Shown here in pieces: positions 35,844 to 46,572 of a DNA stretch of 64,000 nt. Numbering within the stretch: position 1 is the stretch's first letter; every line of letters begins with the position of its first letter. The position numbers were made by a program, and so were the translations under genes. The notes under the pieces are model-generated. The model did no database searches and had not been told where the DNA came from. It worked only from the letters and a program-made list of their open reading frames with translations. Source of the stretch: Cadophora sp. MPI-SDFR-AT-0126 (taxonomy: Eukaryota; Ascomycota; Leotiomycetes; Helotiales; Ploettnerulaceae); the NCBI GenBank assembly GCA_020747065.1, contig JAGMVK010000025.1:124001-188000 (forward strand), given 5' to 3'.

Positions 35844-36321
35844 GTTGATGCAGGTGAGGTAGAGGTGAGGAAAGGTAAGGTAACTAAGTGAGATAATGTT
35901 GCAACGTGGGCCAGCCTGCCTGCCAGGAAGCCAAGGTCGTGCGTAACAGCTGTGGAGGAAAGGCTGGATGGCTTCAAAGTCGGCTCCGGGAAGTTCGATG
36001 AAATCGATAAGGCTGCCTGTCATCACGTGCAATCAAGCTAACAGGGGTAACTGTACTGTACTGTGGTTTCCCGCCTTTAGCTCCGACCTTATTTCAGAGC
36101 CTCGTCTCGTCTCGGCTGCAGCTCCGTTATGTTATGTCAACGTTGGTGAATCGTTCCTTTGCTTCACTTTTCAAGAAAGCGAAAGAGAGAGGAAGTTAGT
36201 CCCGCAGCGCTTCCTATTGTTGCTCGTCCGCCATCGGAATAACCTCATTATCCTTTTCATTCTTCAATGACTTTACCAAACCAGAATTAAAAAAGCCCTC
36301 CTCCCGTTCTCCTCCTTCACC
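35844..36321. promoter_or_regulatory. Divergent promoter region, MMTAG2-like / MED6
   Basis: This 478-bp segment lies between start codons at 35843 (-) and 36322 (+). It serves two nuclear gene-expression genes. CT-rich stretches just before the MED6 start resemble fungal transcription-start regions. Confidence 0.4.
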
Positions 36322-37365
36322 ATGACTTCGCAGGAAATTCCTCTGGACGAAATCCAGTGGAAATCAGCACCTCTTGTACAACAGATGCAGGGTGTCCACG
36401 AGAACTCAGTACTCCATTACTTCGCCAACTCCCCATTCTTTGACCCAACCTCGAACAATGCCGTCCTTACCAACCAAGCCATGTTTAATCCGAACATGCT
36501 CGAAGTTATACAGACGCGCGCAGCTTTCGAGGGCCGGTTGAAGACAATGTCAGGATTGGAGTTTGTCATTGCGGAGCAACCTGCAGAAATGGCGCCAGGA
36601 ACAGGAACGGGAGTTTGGGTAATTCGAAAGCAGACACGGAGGAAGAAGGACAGAGATGAGGACGAGATCACCATCCATTCAACCTACTTCGTCGTTGGTG
36701 ACAACATCTATATGGCGCCTACAGTGGCAGATGTGCTAGGAAATCGCACAGTAAGTGGAAATTCAATGCACCGTATAAGTCTATCTAATGAAGAACAGAT
36801 GTCCATTATTTCCTCGTTTAACAAGTTCTTTACAAAAGCCGCTGCACTCCCCGAATTTAGTCCAGCACTAGGCCACGTCTACATGCAGCCACCCAGCGGA
36901 GGTCGACTCAAGAGCGGCGAATCGCAACTGGGTCAAGGCAGCAAGGAGAACACTCCTCTTCCGGAGTCATTGCAGAATCCCAAAAAGCCAAATCCTTCCG
37001 CATCGGCAAGCGGTGCCGATTACCTTGATAACCGCCTTCTGGAGGAAACGATCAGCATAAGTCTCAAATATGGCGATGAGTATATGGACGAGATCCCGAT
37101 CACTGGCACACCTGGGGAGTTCCATCTATCTTCTACGGGAAGGAATGACAAGGATAAGCTGATGGTGCCAGCAATTACCAAAGGACCGACATTACCAAGT
37201 AAACCTCCCACGCCGGCACCACCGCCTCTGAAGACGGATGTTCCGCCCGAGAGGAAGAACAGCAAGGCGGAAAAGAGTCCGAAAACACCTGGAATGCCGA
37301 AGCCAAAGCGGAGAAAGAGTAAAGGGCTGGGACTCGGTTCTGGAGGGATGAGTCCGACAACTTAA
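36322..37365 (+). CDS. MED6: Mediator complex subunit 6
   Basis: The frame runs unbroken for 347 codons, but 36751-36798 is a 48-nt intron (GTAAGT donor, CTAAT branch, ACAG acceptor), so the likely product is 331 residues. Removing it restores VLGNRTMSIISSFNKFF, which fits the family better. Conserved MED6 features are IQWKS(A)P near the start, NVLHYF-like SVLHYFANSPFFD, GLEFVIAEQ, and VVGDNIYMAPTVADVLGNR. The C-terminal third is Pro/Lys-rich and disordered (residues about 200-331), ending in a basic KPKRRKSKG patch. MED6 sits in the head module of Mediator and contacts RNA polymerase II in the nucleus. Because the intron is a multiple of three and free of stops, its retention would yield a second isoform. 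Confidence 0.9.
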   Translation: MTSQEIPLDEIQWKSAPLVQQMQGVHENSVLHYFANSPFFDPTSNNAVLTNQAMFNPNMLEVIQTRAAFEGRLKTMSGLEFVIAEQPAEMAPGTGTGVWVIRKQTRRKKDRDEDEITIHSTYFVVGDNIYMAPTVADVLGNRTVSGNSMHRISLSNEEQMSIISSFNKFFTKAAALPEFSPALGHVYMQPPSGGRLKSGESQLGQGSKENTPLPESLQNPKKPNPSASASGADYLDNRLLEETISISLKYGDEYMDEIPITGTPGEFHLSSTGRNDKDKLMVPAITKGPTLPSKPPTPAPPPLKTDVPPERKNSKAEKSPKTPGMPKPKRRKSKGLGLGSGGMSPTT

Positions 37366-38072
37366 ATTTTGGAACACTGGGTCACAGGGGCGTTCAGGTC
37401 TGGATGGAATATACCCATGCATTTTACAAGACAACCAAAAATACTATGCTTTTTGGAAGCCCATGCTCTATTGGACCGTGGAGCATACTGTGGCTGGAAT
37501 TGACAAGGCAAGGCCGGATTTAGTCCTCAACCGCTTGCCACTTCAACGACAGGCCAGCCTTGACCTTTCTCGATCTACGAGGGTAAGAGCGAATTGTGGC
37601 AATAGTCATACGGAGAGCAAGTGTATCTATTCCCTGATTTCGCCAAACCTAAGCGGGTTTGATCACTCGATTCTCTTCAAAATGATCGGCTATACTGAGA
37701 CTACCAGGTTTCATGAGAAGTCAGTATACTTCTGGCTCATCATATCTTATCTAATATTTCATATTCCATGAAAGCTACACATATAGAGCTATCTTATAAA
37801 CTATTCCTACATTTTACTGCACGAAGCCTTTCTTCTGTTCAGATCACAGACCTAAACCTGTTTCCACCTGCTTCGCTGTGCAAAACTTGGCGAAATGCAA
37901 CATTTATATGCCCATCTACAGAATCCCAAGCTAACAAATGCTCCGCTCATGTCGTTCATCCATTCATTTTCCTCTTCGGTTCTGGAACGCAAATGCCGTC
38001 AGTGCGGCGGGTATCAAATTACATCATCTTTAACCTCCTTCCTCCCCCTCTTTCCTCTCAACATCCACCCCC
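37366..38072. other. Intergenic, tail-to-tail
   Basis: This 707-bp stretch separates the convergent MED6 and GPI-protein genes. A plus-strand frame (37768-38592) extends through it but mainly mirrors the repeat-coding minus strand and shows no motif. AT-rich segments near 37740-37830 probably contain 3' processing signals. Confidence 0.5.
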
Positions 38073-41000
38073 TCACAAAACAGCCATCACAACCCCACCA
38101 GCCAGCACCCCTAACCCACTAACCCAAACACCCGTCGGTGCCGCTCCGGCCGAACTCGTGCTCGTCCTACTCACACTCGGCTGCGTACTCGATACTGAGC
38201 TCGTTCGCGAAGTACTCGTAATACTGCTCGAACTCGCCCCAGTCCTCACCGGCACTGTGGTAGCACCACTCACGACCACCATCGTCGTGCCCGATATCAC
38301 AGTCGTCTGTCCCGAAATCGGAAACCTCGGATCTACAGGTACAGTCGTAGGACCTAAGATCACCAAATTCGAAACCCCAGATATCACAGTCGTGCCAGGC
38401 GATACAGCTTGCAGAGTCGTCGAGGCAGGGACCACGATGAATGGCGTACCATTCAACGTCGTGGTCGAGCCTTGTAAACCTGGCGGAGCGAGAGAGAGCG
38501 GAATGGAAGTTGGGCCTGGGATGAGCAGGAATGGAGTGTTGTTGAAGATCGTTGTTGAAAATGTGCCGGATCCTGCTGCGTTTGGAGATTGAGCTGGGGC
38601 TGGGATGTTCGTCGGGCCAGGGATAACTAGGAACGGAGTCCCGTCTATGGTTGTGGTCTGTCCGGTCAGTCCAGGCGGTGCGTTGGAAAGAGGTATCGAG
38701 GTCGGCCCTGGGATTACGAGTAAGGTTGACCCGTCTATGACGGTTGTTGGGAATGAGCCTTGTCCGGCACCGGGAGCTATAGCAGCAGGAGCGAGGACAT
38801 TCGTCGGTTCGGGAATGAGCAGAAACGGCACGCCGTCAATCGTCGTGGTAGTGCCCGTCAGGCCAGCAGGTGCATTCGCAAGTGGTATTGAAGTTGGTCC
38901 TGGAATTACAAGGACAGTTGAGCCGTCTATTACGCTTGTTGGGAATATGCCTCCGCCTGCTGGCTGTTGCTGGATGGTAGTAGGGCCAGGTATCACCAAG
39001 AACGGCGTATTACCAACGTTTATCACGCTCCCTATCGCTCCTGGTGGTGCATTGGCGGCTGGTATGGTCGTTGCAGCGGGAATGATAATCGGTTGCGGCA
39101 CCGGCTGTGCTACTCCTTGCCCTTGGCCCTGTTGCCCTTGAGCAATGGTCGTCGGACCAGGAATTATAATCACAGGCGTGCCTCCAATATTCGCAGAGCT
39201 CCCCACTGCACCTGGCGGTGCCTGAGCAATGGGAATTGTCGTCGCTGCTGGAATTATCACTGGTGCAGCAGGTCCGAGGTTTGGGTTTGGGTTTCCCTGT
39301 GGTGATGGTGGATTTTGAACGGGGATTACGGGAGGCGGAGGGTTGCCGAACATGGAGTTTATTATGGCGCCGATGGAGTTTCCTGAGTTGGCTGGAGGGG
39401 GGACTGGTGCTGGGGAGGGAGATGGTTGAGGGACGGTGAAGAGTCCGATGGATCCGTCGTTGTTTGGATTTGGTGGATTTGGGTTTGGGTTTGGGTTTGG
39501 ATTTGGATTTGGGCTTGGACTCGGGACAACTTGCCCAGGTCCCGTCGGCTGAGGTGGATTTGGCTGCGTGACAGGCGGATTCGTCACCGGCATTGGAATC
39601 GGAATGGGATCATTCTTCTGTTCTGGATCTGGCTTCGGTGTTTGAATCGGGTCAGGCTTTGGGTCAGGCGTAGGAATTTCTGGCTTCCCAACATATATCG
39701 TCACGGAACTCGTCAAATCTGACGCCACCTGCTGGGCAGTCGTCGAGAACTGTACAAACTCAGAACAGGTTGGTTTCTGGATTATGGACGGACCGCCTGG
39801 TAGGCACGACGCTAGCTCTGGGTTCTGGTTCTCAACCAGGTAATCTAGGACGCGTTGAGGGACGTAGCCGTATGCCTCTTTGTCTGGTCCTTGCAAACAG
39901 AACTCCGGTGGCCCATCTGCACCCTCTGCTCCTCGCTCTGGCTGGTAGATGAACGGTGTTTGTAGAGCTATCATCGTGCCTGTGGGCAGATTCTTATTAT
40001 TGACTGGCTCATTATTCGCATCGAGGTAAACAGTCTCATACTCTACCACCGCGCGGGTGGAAGTTACGGTGGAAGTTCCTAATGTTGGTGATGTGTAGGT
40101 CCTTGTCGCGGTGCTTGTGTAGAGAGATGTTCCGATCGGCACCAGGCTGTACGTCCCGATATCCCAGCCTCCGAAGTAGGCTTCTGCGTTGGAGTTTATG
40201 CCGCTGAAAACGTCTCTGTTATTCCCCTTTGATGTCTGGGCGCATTGGACGTTGCCTTGTTTATCGGTTACTGGATCTACCGTGATGACCTTGACCGTAT
40301 TATAGACGTAGAACGCTCTTGGCGATTTTCTATGGGAGTCCTCGTTAGCCATGTCCTCGATTTGCAAAGGGAAATCTACACCAGGAAACTCACACTGGCA
40401 CACCCGCAGTTACAGTCGCAGTCCCCTCCAACATCGAGGTTACCTCCATTGGACCAGGTGCCGTATTACGAAACCCAGATATCGGATTCCTGCCTACCTG
40501 GAACGTCCAAGTGAACGAAGCATTGGTTGGAAGAACTAAGGTCTCTGTCCGAGACGTGGTGATGTTCGGTAGGTTGGTGTAGTAGGTGATGAAGGATGTC
40601 ACGTTGACTTCTTCAATGGTGGAGCTGAGACTCGTTTGGGCCCACCATTGCTCGCTGACGGTGTCTTGAACTACGAAACAGCATTTTCCTGTTACGCTTG
40701 CGAGGGAGGTTGTGGTGTTGGTGATAGCGGATGTGTTTAGTGATGGGCTTCCGGTTGAGGACGAGGAGGATGTTGTTGTGGCTGTGGTGTTTGAGCTCGG
40801 AGGAAGCTGTAGACCCAAGCCATCTCGAGAAGATGAGGAGGTGGTTGTTGCAGAGGATGAAGAGGGTTTCGACGTTGAGGAGGAAGACGACGATGTCGAA
40901 CTACTGAGCGATGATGATGATGACGAGCTGAAAGATGATGTGGATGAGATTGTCGACGAATTTGTAACTATTTTGACACGTTAGTCTATGTTTTTTATTC

Positions 41001-41093
41001 CACAACGGGGACGATCTTACAACGCGGACTTCCTTGTGCTTGGATGCTGGAAGTGAGGGTGAGGACCAGCAGGAATATACACCGAGAAAACAT
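38073..41093 (-). CDS. GPI-anchored, repeat-rich cell surface protein
   Basis: Three exons (41093-41021, 40967-40394, 40329-38073) give 967 residues. The protein runs from a signal peptide (MFSRCIFLLVLTLTSSIQA) through a Ser/Thr-rich stalk to a cysteine-bearing globular region (residues about 110-370; GKCCFVVQ, PPEFCLQ, ELASCLPGG). Then follow a Pro/Asn/Asp-rich linker, imperfect repeats around IPGPTSIPL.NAPPGLTG, and a C-terminal hydrophobic segment preceded by small residues (SSAGAAPTG), as expected for GPI attachment. Intron 2 is recognised because splicing restores GVPVKSPRAFYVYN. The role is probably as a covalently bound wall glycoprotein, with heavy O-glycosylation; adhesion is possible. 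No family name is recognised. The repeats predict length variation among strains. Confidence 0.78.
38240..39330 (-). repeat. Imperfect protein-coding repeats in the GPI protein
   Basis: About six degenerate units of 45-70 residues, each with a core like VIPGPTSIPLANAPPGLTG followed by TTTIDGTPF. The last, C-terminal unit is the most diverged. The units are recognisable in the protein but too diverged at DNA level to be recent duplicates, apart from the two most alike around 38610-38900. Confidence 0.75.
39479..39518 (-). repeat. Hexanucleotide repeat coding for Asn-Pro
   Basis: A GGGTTT/GGATTT hexamer array on the plus strand encodes alternating Pro-Asn residues in the linker of the surface protein on the minus strand. 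It is the kind of tract that changes length by slippage without loss of frame. Confidence 0.8.
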
Positions 41094-42091
41094 CTTGGAA
41101 ATTATGAAATGTTCGTAACGACAGTGATCTAGAACCGAACAAAGAAAATCGTGTATGTTTTCATGAAGATGGAGTCATGATCTGCAAAGGCAGCAGGATC
41201 CAGAACGATAATAATACCAGACCACGATGCCGAATGTGTGCACAGCCCAGTCGAACCCTTCACCCAGCCATTGCCAGCCAGTCCAGCCATCAGGCAGATC
41301 ATTTCCACTGTGTCACCCCTAGTTGTGCAGGTCCCGGACAAACTCCAGAAGCCTCTCAGCCCAAAAGCCTGCTGAATGGTGTTTTGATTGGCCTCGTTTG
41401 CCTCGCTAAGCTCCCCTAAGCTCATGTCCCCTATTGGACCAGAGTCATGCTTAAATGGACGCCCGCCAAGCGAAGTGTCGGAGGCTGATCTGCACTTCGC
41501 CTCAGCCACCACTCTAAAATTACTCCACTCCGTCCAATACTTTGTCCTCCTCTCCAATTCCACGGCAAACGCCTATGTTTCATACAGAATCTCGTTTGAG
41601 TCCCCAATCGATCCCCGGCATTGGGCATCTCAGTGAGCTGTCGGTGCCACGAGATCGGAGGAGAAGCCTGAGGTTGGCACAGGGCTGAAGGCAAAAGACC
41701 AGGGGCTGTCATGCAAGCCGTCGGCTTCCTGCTGTCAGGATTCAAGGGTGCTGGCCCAGCTGAATGGGACCAATTTACACACAGCACATATTTGCCTTTT
41801 CTAATTGCGTAAGACCAAACCCGACAGGACTCGGCATGTGTTCCCTTGCACCACCACCCTCGCCTCTACGGCCGGAGGTCGAAATAACATCTCCTCATCT
41901 CACCACACGTTCAAGCAGTAAGTCTTTCTCAGCCTTGCTAAGTCCTCGGTATTTTCCTATTGGACCAAGACCCTGCACCGCCGAATGTGTATCTACGTCT
42001 TGATCTCGCAAACTTTCCAGCCTTCCTCCATCCTACACCTCCAAGTTGTGTGTTTTGAAACAGCCTCGATGGTGGATAGCAGGTCTTGACA
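41094..42091. other. Divergent intergenic region, about 1 kb
   Basis: Lies between the starts of the GPI protein (-) and the pepsin-like protein (+). Frames of 80-144 codons overlap on both strands around 41130-41790 without any recognisable motif, and I regard them as chance. The promoters of two surface protein genes must be here. Confidence 0.45.
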
Positions 42092-44168
42092 ATGCTATTG
42101 GCACTGCATGGTGTGGTCTTGCACTTTGCTTTTACAGTCCTACTGCTCGGTTTCACATCGCCAGTTTGTGAAGGAAGGAACTTTGGAGAACGACTTAGCT
42201 CGAGGGCAACACTTCCGGCGCCGATTTCAGTGTTGCCTTCCCAAGAATGGTAACTACTTCCTCAAACATCATACGAATGCAATACTTATGTAACTAGGGA
42301 AGGAAATGATGGTCCATGGTCAACATTTACTCTCCAGATTGGAACTCCTCCTCAAAATGTCAAAGTTCTTGTCTCCACTGCCTCCACACAAACTTGGGCG
42401 GTAGCAACTGAAGGATGTGGAGCCGGTGATATAACAGACTGTCCTAAACTACGCGGGGGTCAATACAATTATACGGCATCTTCAACATGGGCCCCGAACC
42501 TTGCCAATGTTTCCAATAATATATATGAATTGGGACTGGAGTCTGGGTTGGGATTGGTAGGTAATGGCCGATATGGCTTCGACGACATCACATTGGGATT
42601 TCAAGGAAGTGGAGGTCCAACTTTGAAGAACCAAACTATCGCTGGAATTGCTGCAAAGGAGTTCTTCATGGGCCTATTTGGGTTGACGGCTAGACCGAGT
42701 AATTTCACCAATTATGATAATCCGGTTCCGAGCTACATGGAGAATTTGAGGAACCAATCCATGATTCCAAGTCTATCCTGGGGATATACTGCCGGTAATC
42801 AGTACAGTAGGTGGTTCTGGAGTTTTAAGGTGGTCGATATGCTGATTATGGACTGCAGGATTGAACGACGTGCTCGGAAGCTTGACTCTAGGCGGATACG
42901 ACAGTTCTAGATTCACGCCCAATAACCTTACATTTGACTTCCCGACAAACGACGATCCAGATCTAACGGTCAGACTTGAAGCTATAACCACCAGCTCCAG
43001 CATCTCTCTTCTCCCATCATCCATCAACACAGTTCTTGACTCAACAATCTCCCACATCTGGCTCCCAACCAGCGCCTGCACCCTGTTCGAGAACGCATTC
43101 GGCCTAACCTGGAACGAAACGGCCCAACTCTACTTCGTTTCCGAAACCCAACACACCCTCCTACAAGCGCAGAACCCCAGCGTAACATTCACCCTCCGCC
43201 GCCCAGACACAGTCGCTTCCGCCACCCAACGGGTGAATATCACGCTACCATACGGCGCTTTCGACTTGACAGCTTCCTGGCCGCTTGTGGAAAATAGCAC
43301 CCGCTACTTCCCACTCAAACGCGCAAATGATTCTTCACAATACATCCTTGGACGAGCATTCTTCCAAGAAGCTTACGTGATCGCTGATTACGAACGCAAG
43401 AACTTCTCCGTCTCACAGTGTAAATGGGATTCCTCGCCCCAGAACATCGTCACAATTCTACCGCCTTCCAACAGCACCGACAGCCCGAAATCCCAGACAT
43501 CAGGTCTTCCAACCGGAGCTATTGCGGGTATTGCAGCTGGTGGAGGAGCTCTGCTTATTGTGCTTGCTGTAGTGCTGTATTTCTGTTGGTGGAGACCTCG
43601 ACTGCGAAAACGGCAGACGGCGGAATTAGCAGCCAATGAAGTGGCGATACAGAATCAACAGCAGCAGGAATTCATCAAGCCAGAGTTGGACAGCAATGAA
43701 GTAAGCCAGAAACCAGGGATCCAGATCCACGAGACGGAAGGAAGTAAAGTCTTTGTCCCAGTCGAGATTGGGGACAACCCGGAAATCATCCATGAGATGC
43801 CAGCAAGAGAAGAAGTGGCGTCTGAAATGACTGGGACCAGCGATAGAAGAGGCCGAATTGAGGATGAGAGATATCTATATGGGGGAAGAGGGGCTAGGCG
43901 GGGTGACAGGACACCAGGTTCTGCAACGACGAGCAGACAGTCTAGTATCAGCTCCGGATGGGGATCGCCACGAAGCATGCACAGTGAATTGGCGAGAGGT
44001 AGAGGACGAGGCAGTTTCAATGAAGCGAGTCCAGGGACAGATACTCTATCGAGCGTTAGCTCTGGGTGGGGTTCGACAAACCGGACGCAGGGCAGTGATA
44101 ATGTGAGTCCGGCGAGCCCGGGACAGGTGCGAAGGGAACAGAGAGGGAGTGGGTTGCGGTATCAGTAG
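42092..44168 (+). CDS. Membrane-anchored pepsin-like (A1) protein lacking the first catalytic Asp
   Basis: Three exons (42092-42249, 42298-42806, 42859-44168) give 658 residues. There is a signal peptide (LHFAFTVLLLGFTSPVCEG), then a two-lobed aspartic-protease fold with FTLQIGTPPQNVKVLVSTASTQTWAV near residue 76. The position normally occupied by Asp-Thr-Gly reads Ser-Thr-Ala. The second-lobe motif TVLDSTISHIWLP near residue 281 keeps its Asp, but Gly is replaced. LTLGGYDSSRF and ILGRAFFQEAYVIADYE are also typical. A membrane segment (GAIAGIAAGGGALLIVLAVV, about residues 442-466) is followed by a 190-residue cytoplasmic tail rich in Ser, Arg and Gly. The altered first motif argues against proteolysis, so it is probably a binding or sensing pseudoenzyme. 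The intron positions are supported by phase. Confidence 0.82.
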
Positions 44169-44452
44169 AGAAATGCAGATGTCTTCATGTAATATGTTGT
44201 ACTTGTTGTTGTATATACCAGAATCACGTATGTTATTGTAATTTGATTACTTTACAATGATTGTTCTTTCTCCATCTTTATGTGATTTCCACAGCAATTA
44301 GACTGCCTTCAATGTTACTGGGTTCACGATTCTGATAAGTTGGAAAGCCAGCAGAATTCCAACAGAGGATCAACAACGCACACTTCAGTTTCCAACTAGA
44401 CCACATATTCTACGGCTATCTATTTTCCAATTTTCGATAGCGAATTTTGCAA

Positions 44453-46572
44453 TTACACTTCCTTCCAATAAGTATAAATTTTGACTTCCCAATGCATCAA
44501 CGGCTCCCTTCCAACCCACTCGACAGGCACACTCCTACCCTGCGTAACCTCTCTCCAATCACCCCTGTCTCTCTCCGGCCAATTTGGCACAAAATACTCA
44601 CCACCAGGCGTATCGTGATCCGTAAAATTAGCAACCACAACAACCGGTTCATGGCCAGGCTTTCCTCGCTTCCAAGCCATGATCTTCCCACCACGACTGG
44701 AATCCACGTGGAAGAAATCCGTGTCGTTGTCTCCTAGAGCAGGACAGGACTTGCGCAGTTTGACAAGGGTGGAGACGTAATCAAAGATACGGGAGCGCCA
44801 ATCTTCAGATTTGCGTTCGTAGTTTACGGGATCGATTTGCTTTCCTGATATGTCGCGGTCGTGTTGGTCGAGGAATTCCTCGCCGGCGAAGATCATAGGG
44901 ATTCCAACCGCGGTGAGGAGCAGTGCATGTGCGAATTTAGCACGACGCTCCATGTCGAATACACGATTGCTGGAGAGGAAATTATAGAGGCGCTCTTTGC
45001 GGAAGCCTTCGGTGTCGTGGGATGTGATGTAGTTGACCGCCTGGGCCCCATCCCAGAATGGATGATTGGGATCTCCTCTGCAATCGATCATTTTGCGAAC
45101 GGTGGACTCGAAATCATGATCAACGGATTCGCCTAGGATAGCTGCTCTGATTCTTGCTTGGAAGGGCTCGTTCCAAAGGGCGTTCAGGGAGCCTGTTTGG
45201 ATGAGATCAAGCGGACAGCTGAGTTCTTCGCCAATGACGAGGAACTTGGAGCTTGGAGGACTGCTGTGCTTTGACTGGTAGACAGCCATTGCGTGTTCCT
45301 TATATGAGCGCACAAAGTCATAATTAGCGATGTTGTTCACGCTGTCGAGTCTGAGGCCACCGACTCCAAAATCAGACATCCAGCGATGGACGTGCGCTTT
45401 GTGGAAGGCCCAGGAAGGATGCACATCTTTGACGGTTCCTGGAAATGGTAAGCATTTATCTTAGCCAAATGGCGCCATTGACTTACCTGACTCTGGATCA
45501 TAAGTATTCGTAGTCCGAACATAACGCCAGCTTCTTCCACCATAGCCATCCCGTAACTGGCTATCATCTGTGTGAGGTGTATGAGACTGCCAGCGCTCAT
45601 CATTGCCAAATTCAGCTGGTGACCTTGGATCGATATGAAACTGGTCGTAGGCAATGTACACATATGGGTCGTGACCGAAAGCCATGACCACGTCAGTGAA
45701 AAGGCGAACTTTCTTTTCGTGTATCTTATCGACGAGCTTGACAAGAGAGGTCGCAGTCCCAAGGTCGAAGTCTGTGGCAAAGTAGTTTGCAGTGGCATAT
45801 CCCCACTCCCCAGTTGGTCTGGCATCGGCAGCTGGCAGAAGTTCAAGGGCATTAACGCCGAGGTTGGCAAGGATAGCCTGCGTTGAAACTGCAGAAACAC
45901 TTCTGAATTGATCGCCGGAAACATCAGAATCAAAGAGGGCCAGGACATCCGTGAAAGTTCCAGTGTCCATTTCAACGTCACCGACTTTCGAGTATCGAGC
46001 CCAGGATGTTGGCAACTCATAAATGACTAAGTGATTGTTGTCTGGGATAGTTTCGGGACTTGGAACTAGAAATCTGTCAGCATATGGTCAGAAAGCCGAT
46101 CCTCTCATAAAACCTCCGCCTTGATTGATGACTTGAACTTACTTGTCACCTGGCCGGGTTCATGACCATCTCTGTCGCATGGCCAGAGCTTTCCATCTCG
46201 AAATTTGATCACCGAAGCTGGCTGTTTCTTGTCGCCCGTAAGTCTCCAAACTCTGTAATCCACATTGTACGCAATTGGATCTGTAACCTGCACGATGCCT
46301 AGGTTCTGAGGCGACGTATCTTGGATTTCAAACCAGTAATAATATGTGCCGTCCGTCAATGCTGGTTGGATGTCATTGGGATCGAGCTCCCAAAGGTCCT
46401 TGATCGAGCTTGTAAGTGGACCGTGAAACGCTTGATTGAATGTTGCGACAGTTGCAGGAGGGCTAGGATTGAATGTACCAAGCACCAGCTGAGGAGGTCT
46501 GGGATTTTCCGGCTGACTTGGAATCCAAAGCACAAACTTGGACTTTCGCCGTTCCAAAAGATCGTAAGACAT
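44453..46572 (-). CDS. GH13 alpha-amylase superfamily enzyme (intracellular)
   Basis: Three exons (46572-46143, 46065-45487, 45438-44453) give 664 residues. An N-terminal beta-sandwich domain (residues about 1-140, with TYYYWFEIQD and DPIAYNVDYRVW) resembles the CBM48/N-domain of branching and debranching enzymes. The barrel carries LGVNALELLPAAD, DVVMAFGHD, GGLRLDSV (nucleophile Asp near 366), VIGEELS (acid/base Glu near 405) and YITSHDTEG (third Asp near 476). A C-terminal beta domain ends the protein. No signal peptide follows the chosen Met; an upstream in-frame Met at 46695 would add a hydrophobic leader that could be read as one, but it is less likely. All three catalytic residues remain, so alpha-glucan hydrolysis or transfer is expected. 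The layout is unlike secreted fungal alpha-amylase and closer to bacterial-type GH13 enzymes. Confidence 0.83.

Noticed and set aside
37768..38592. 274-codon plus-strand frame
   Set aside because: Its repeats mirror the coding strand of the GPI-anchored protein on the minus strand; the minus strand has signal peptide, GPI signal and consistent splicing.
38605..39141. 178-codon plus-strand frame
   Set aside because: Shadow of the repeat region of the minus-strand GPI protein.
39479..39518. GGGTTT array as a telomere-like or interstitial telomeric repeat
   Set aside because: It lies in frame within a coding exon, encodes Asn-Pro, and is not the TTAGGG unit of filamentous ascomycetes.
41129..41563. 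144-codon minus-strand frame between divergent surface-protein genes
   Set aside because: Overlapping frames on both strands, no motif, no signal peptide.
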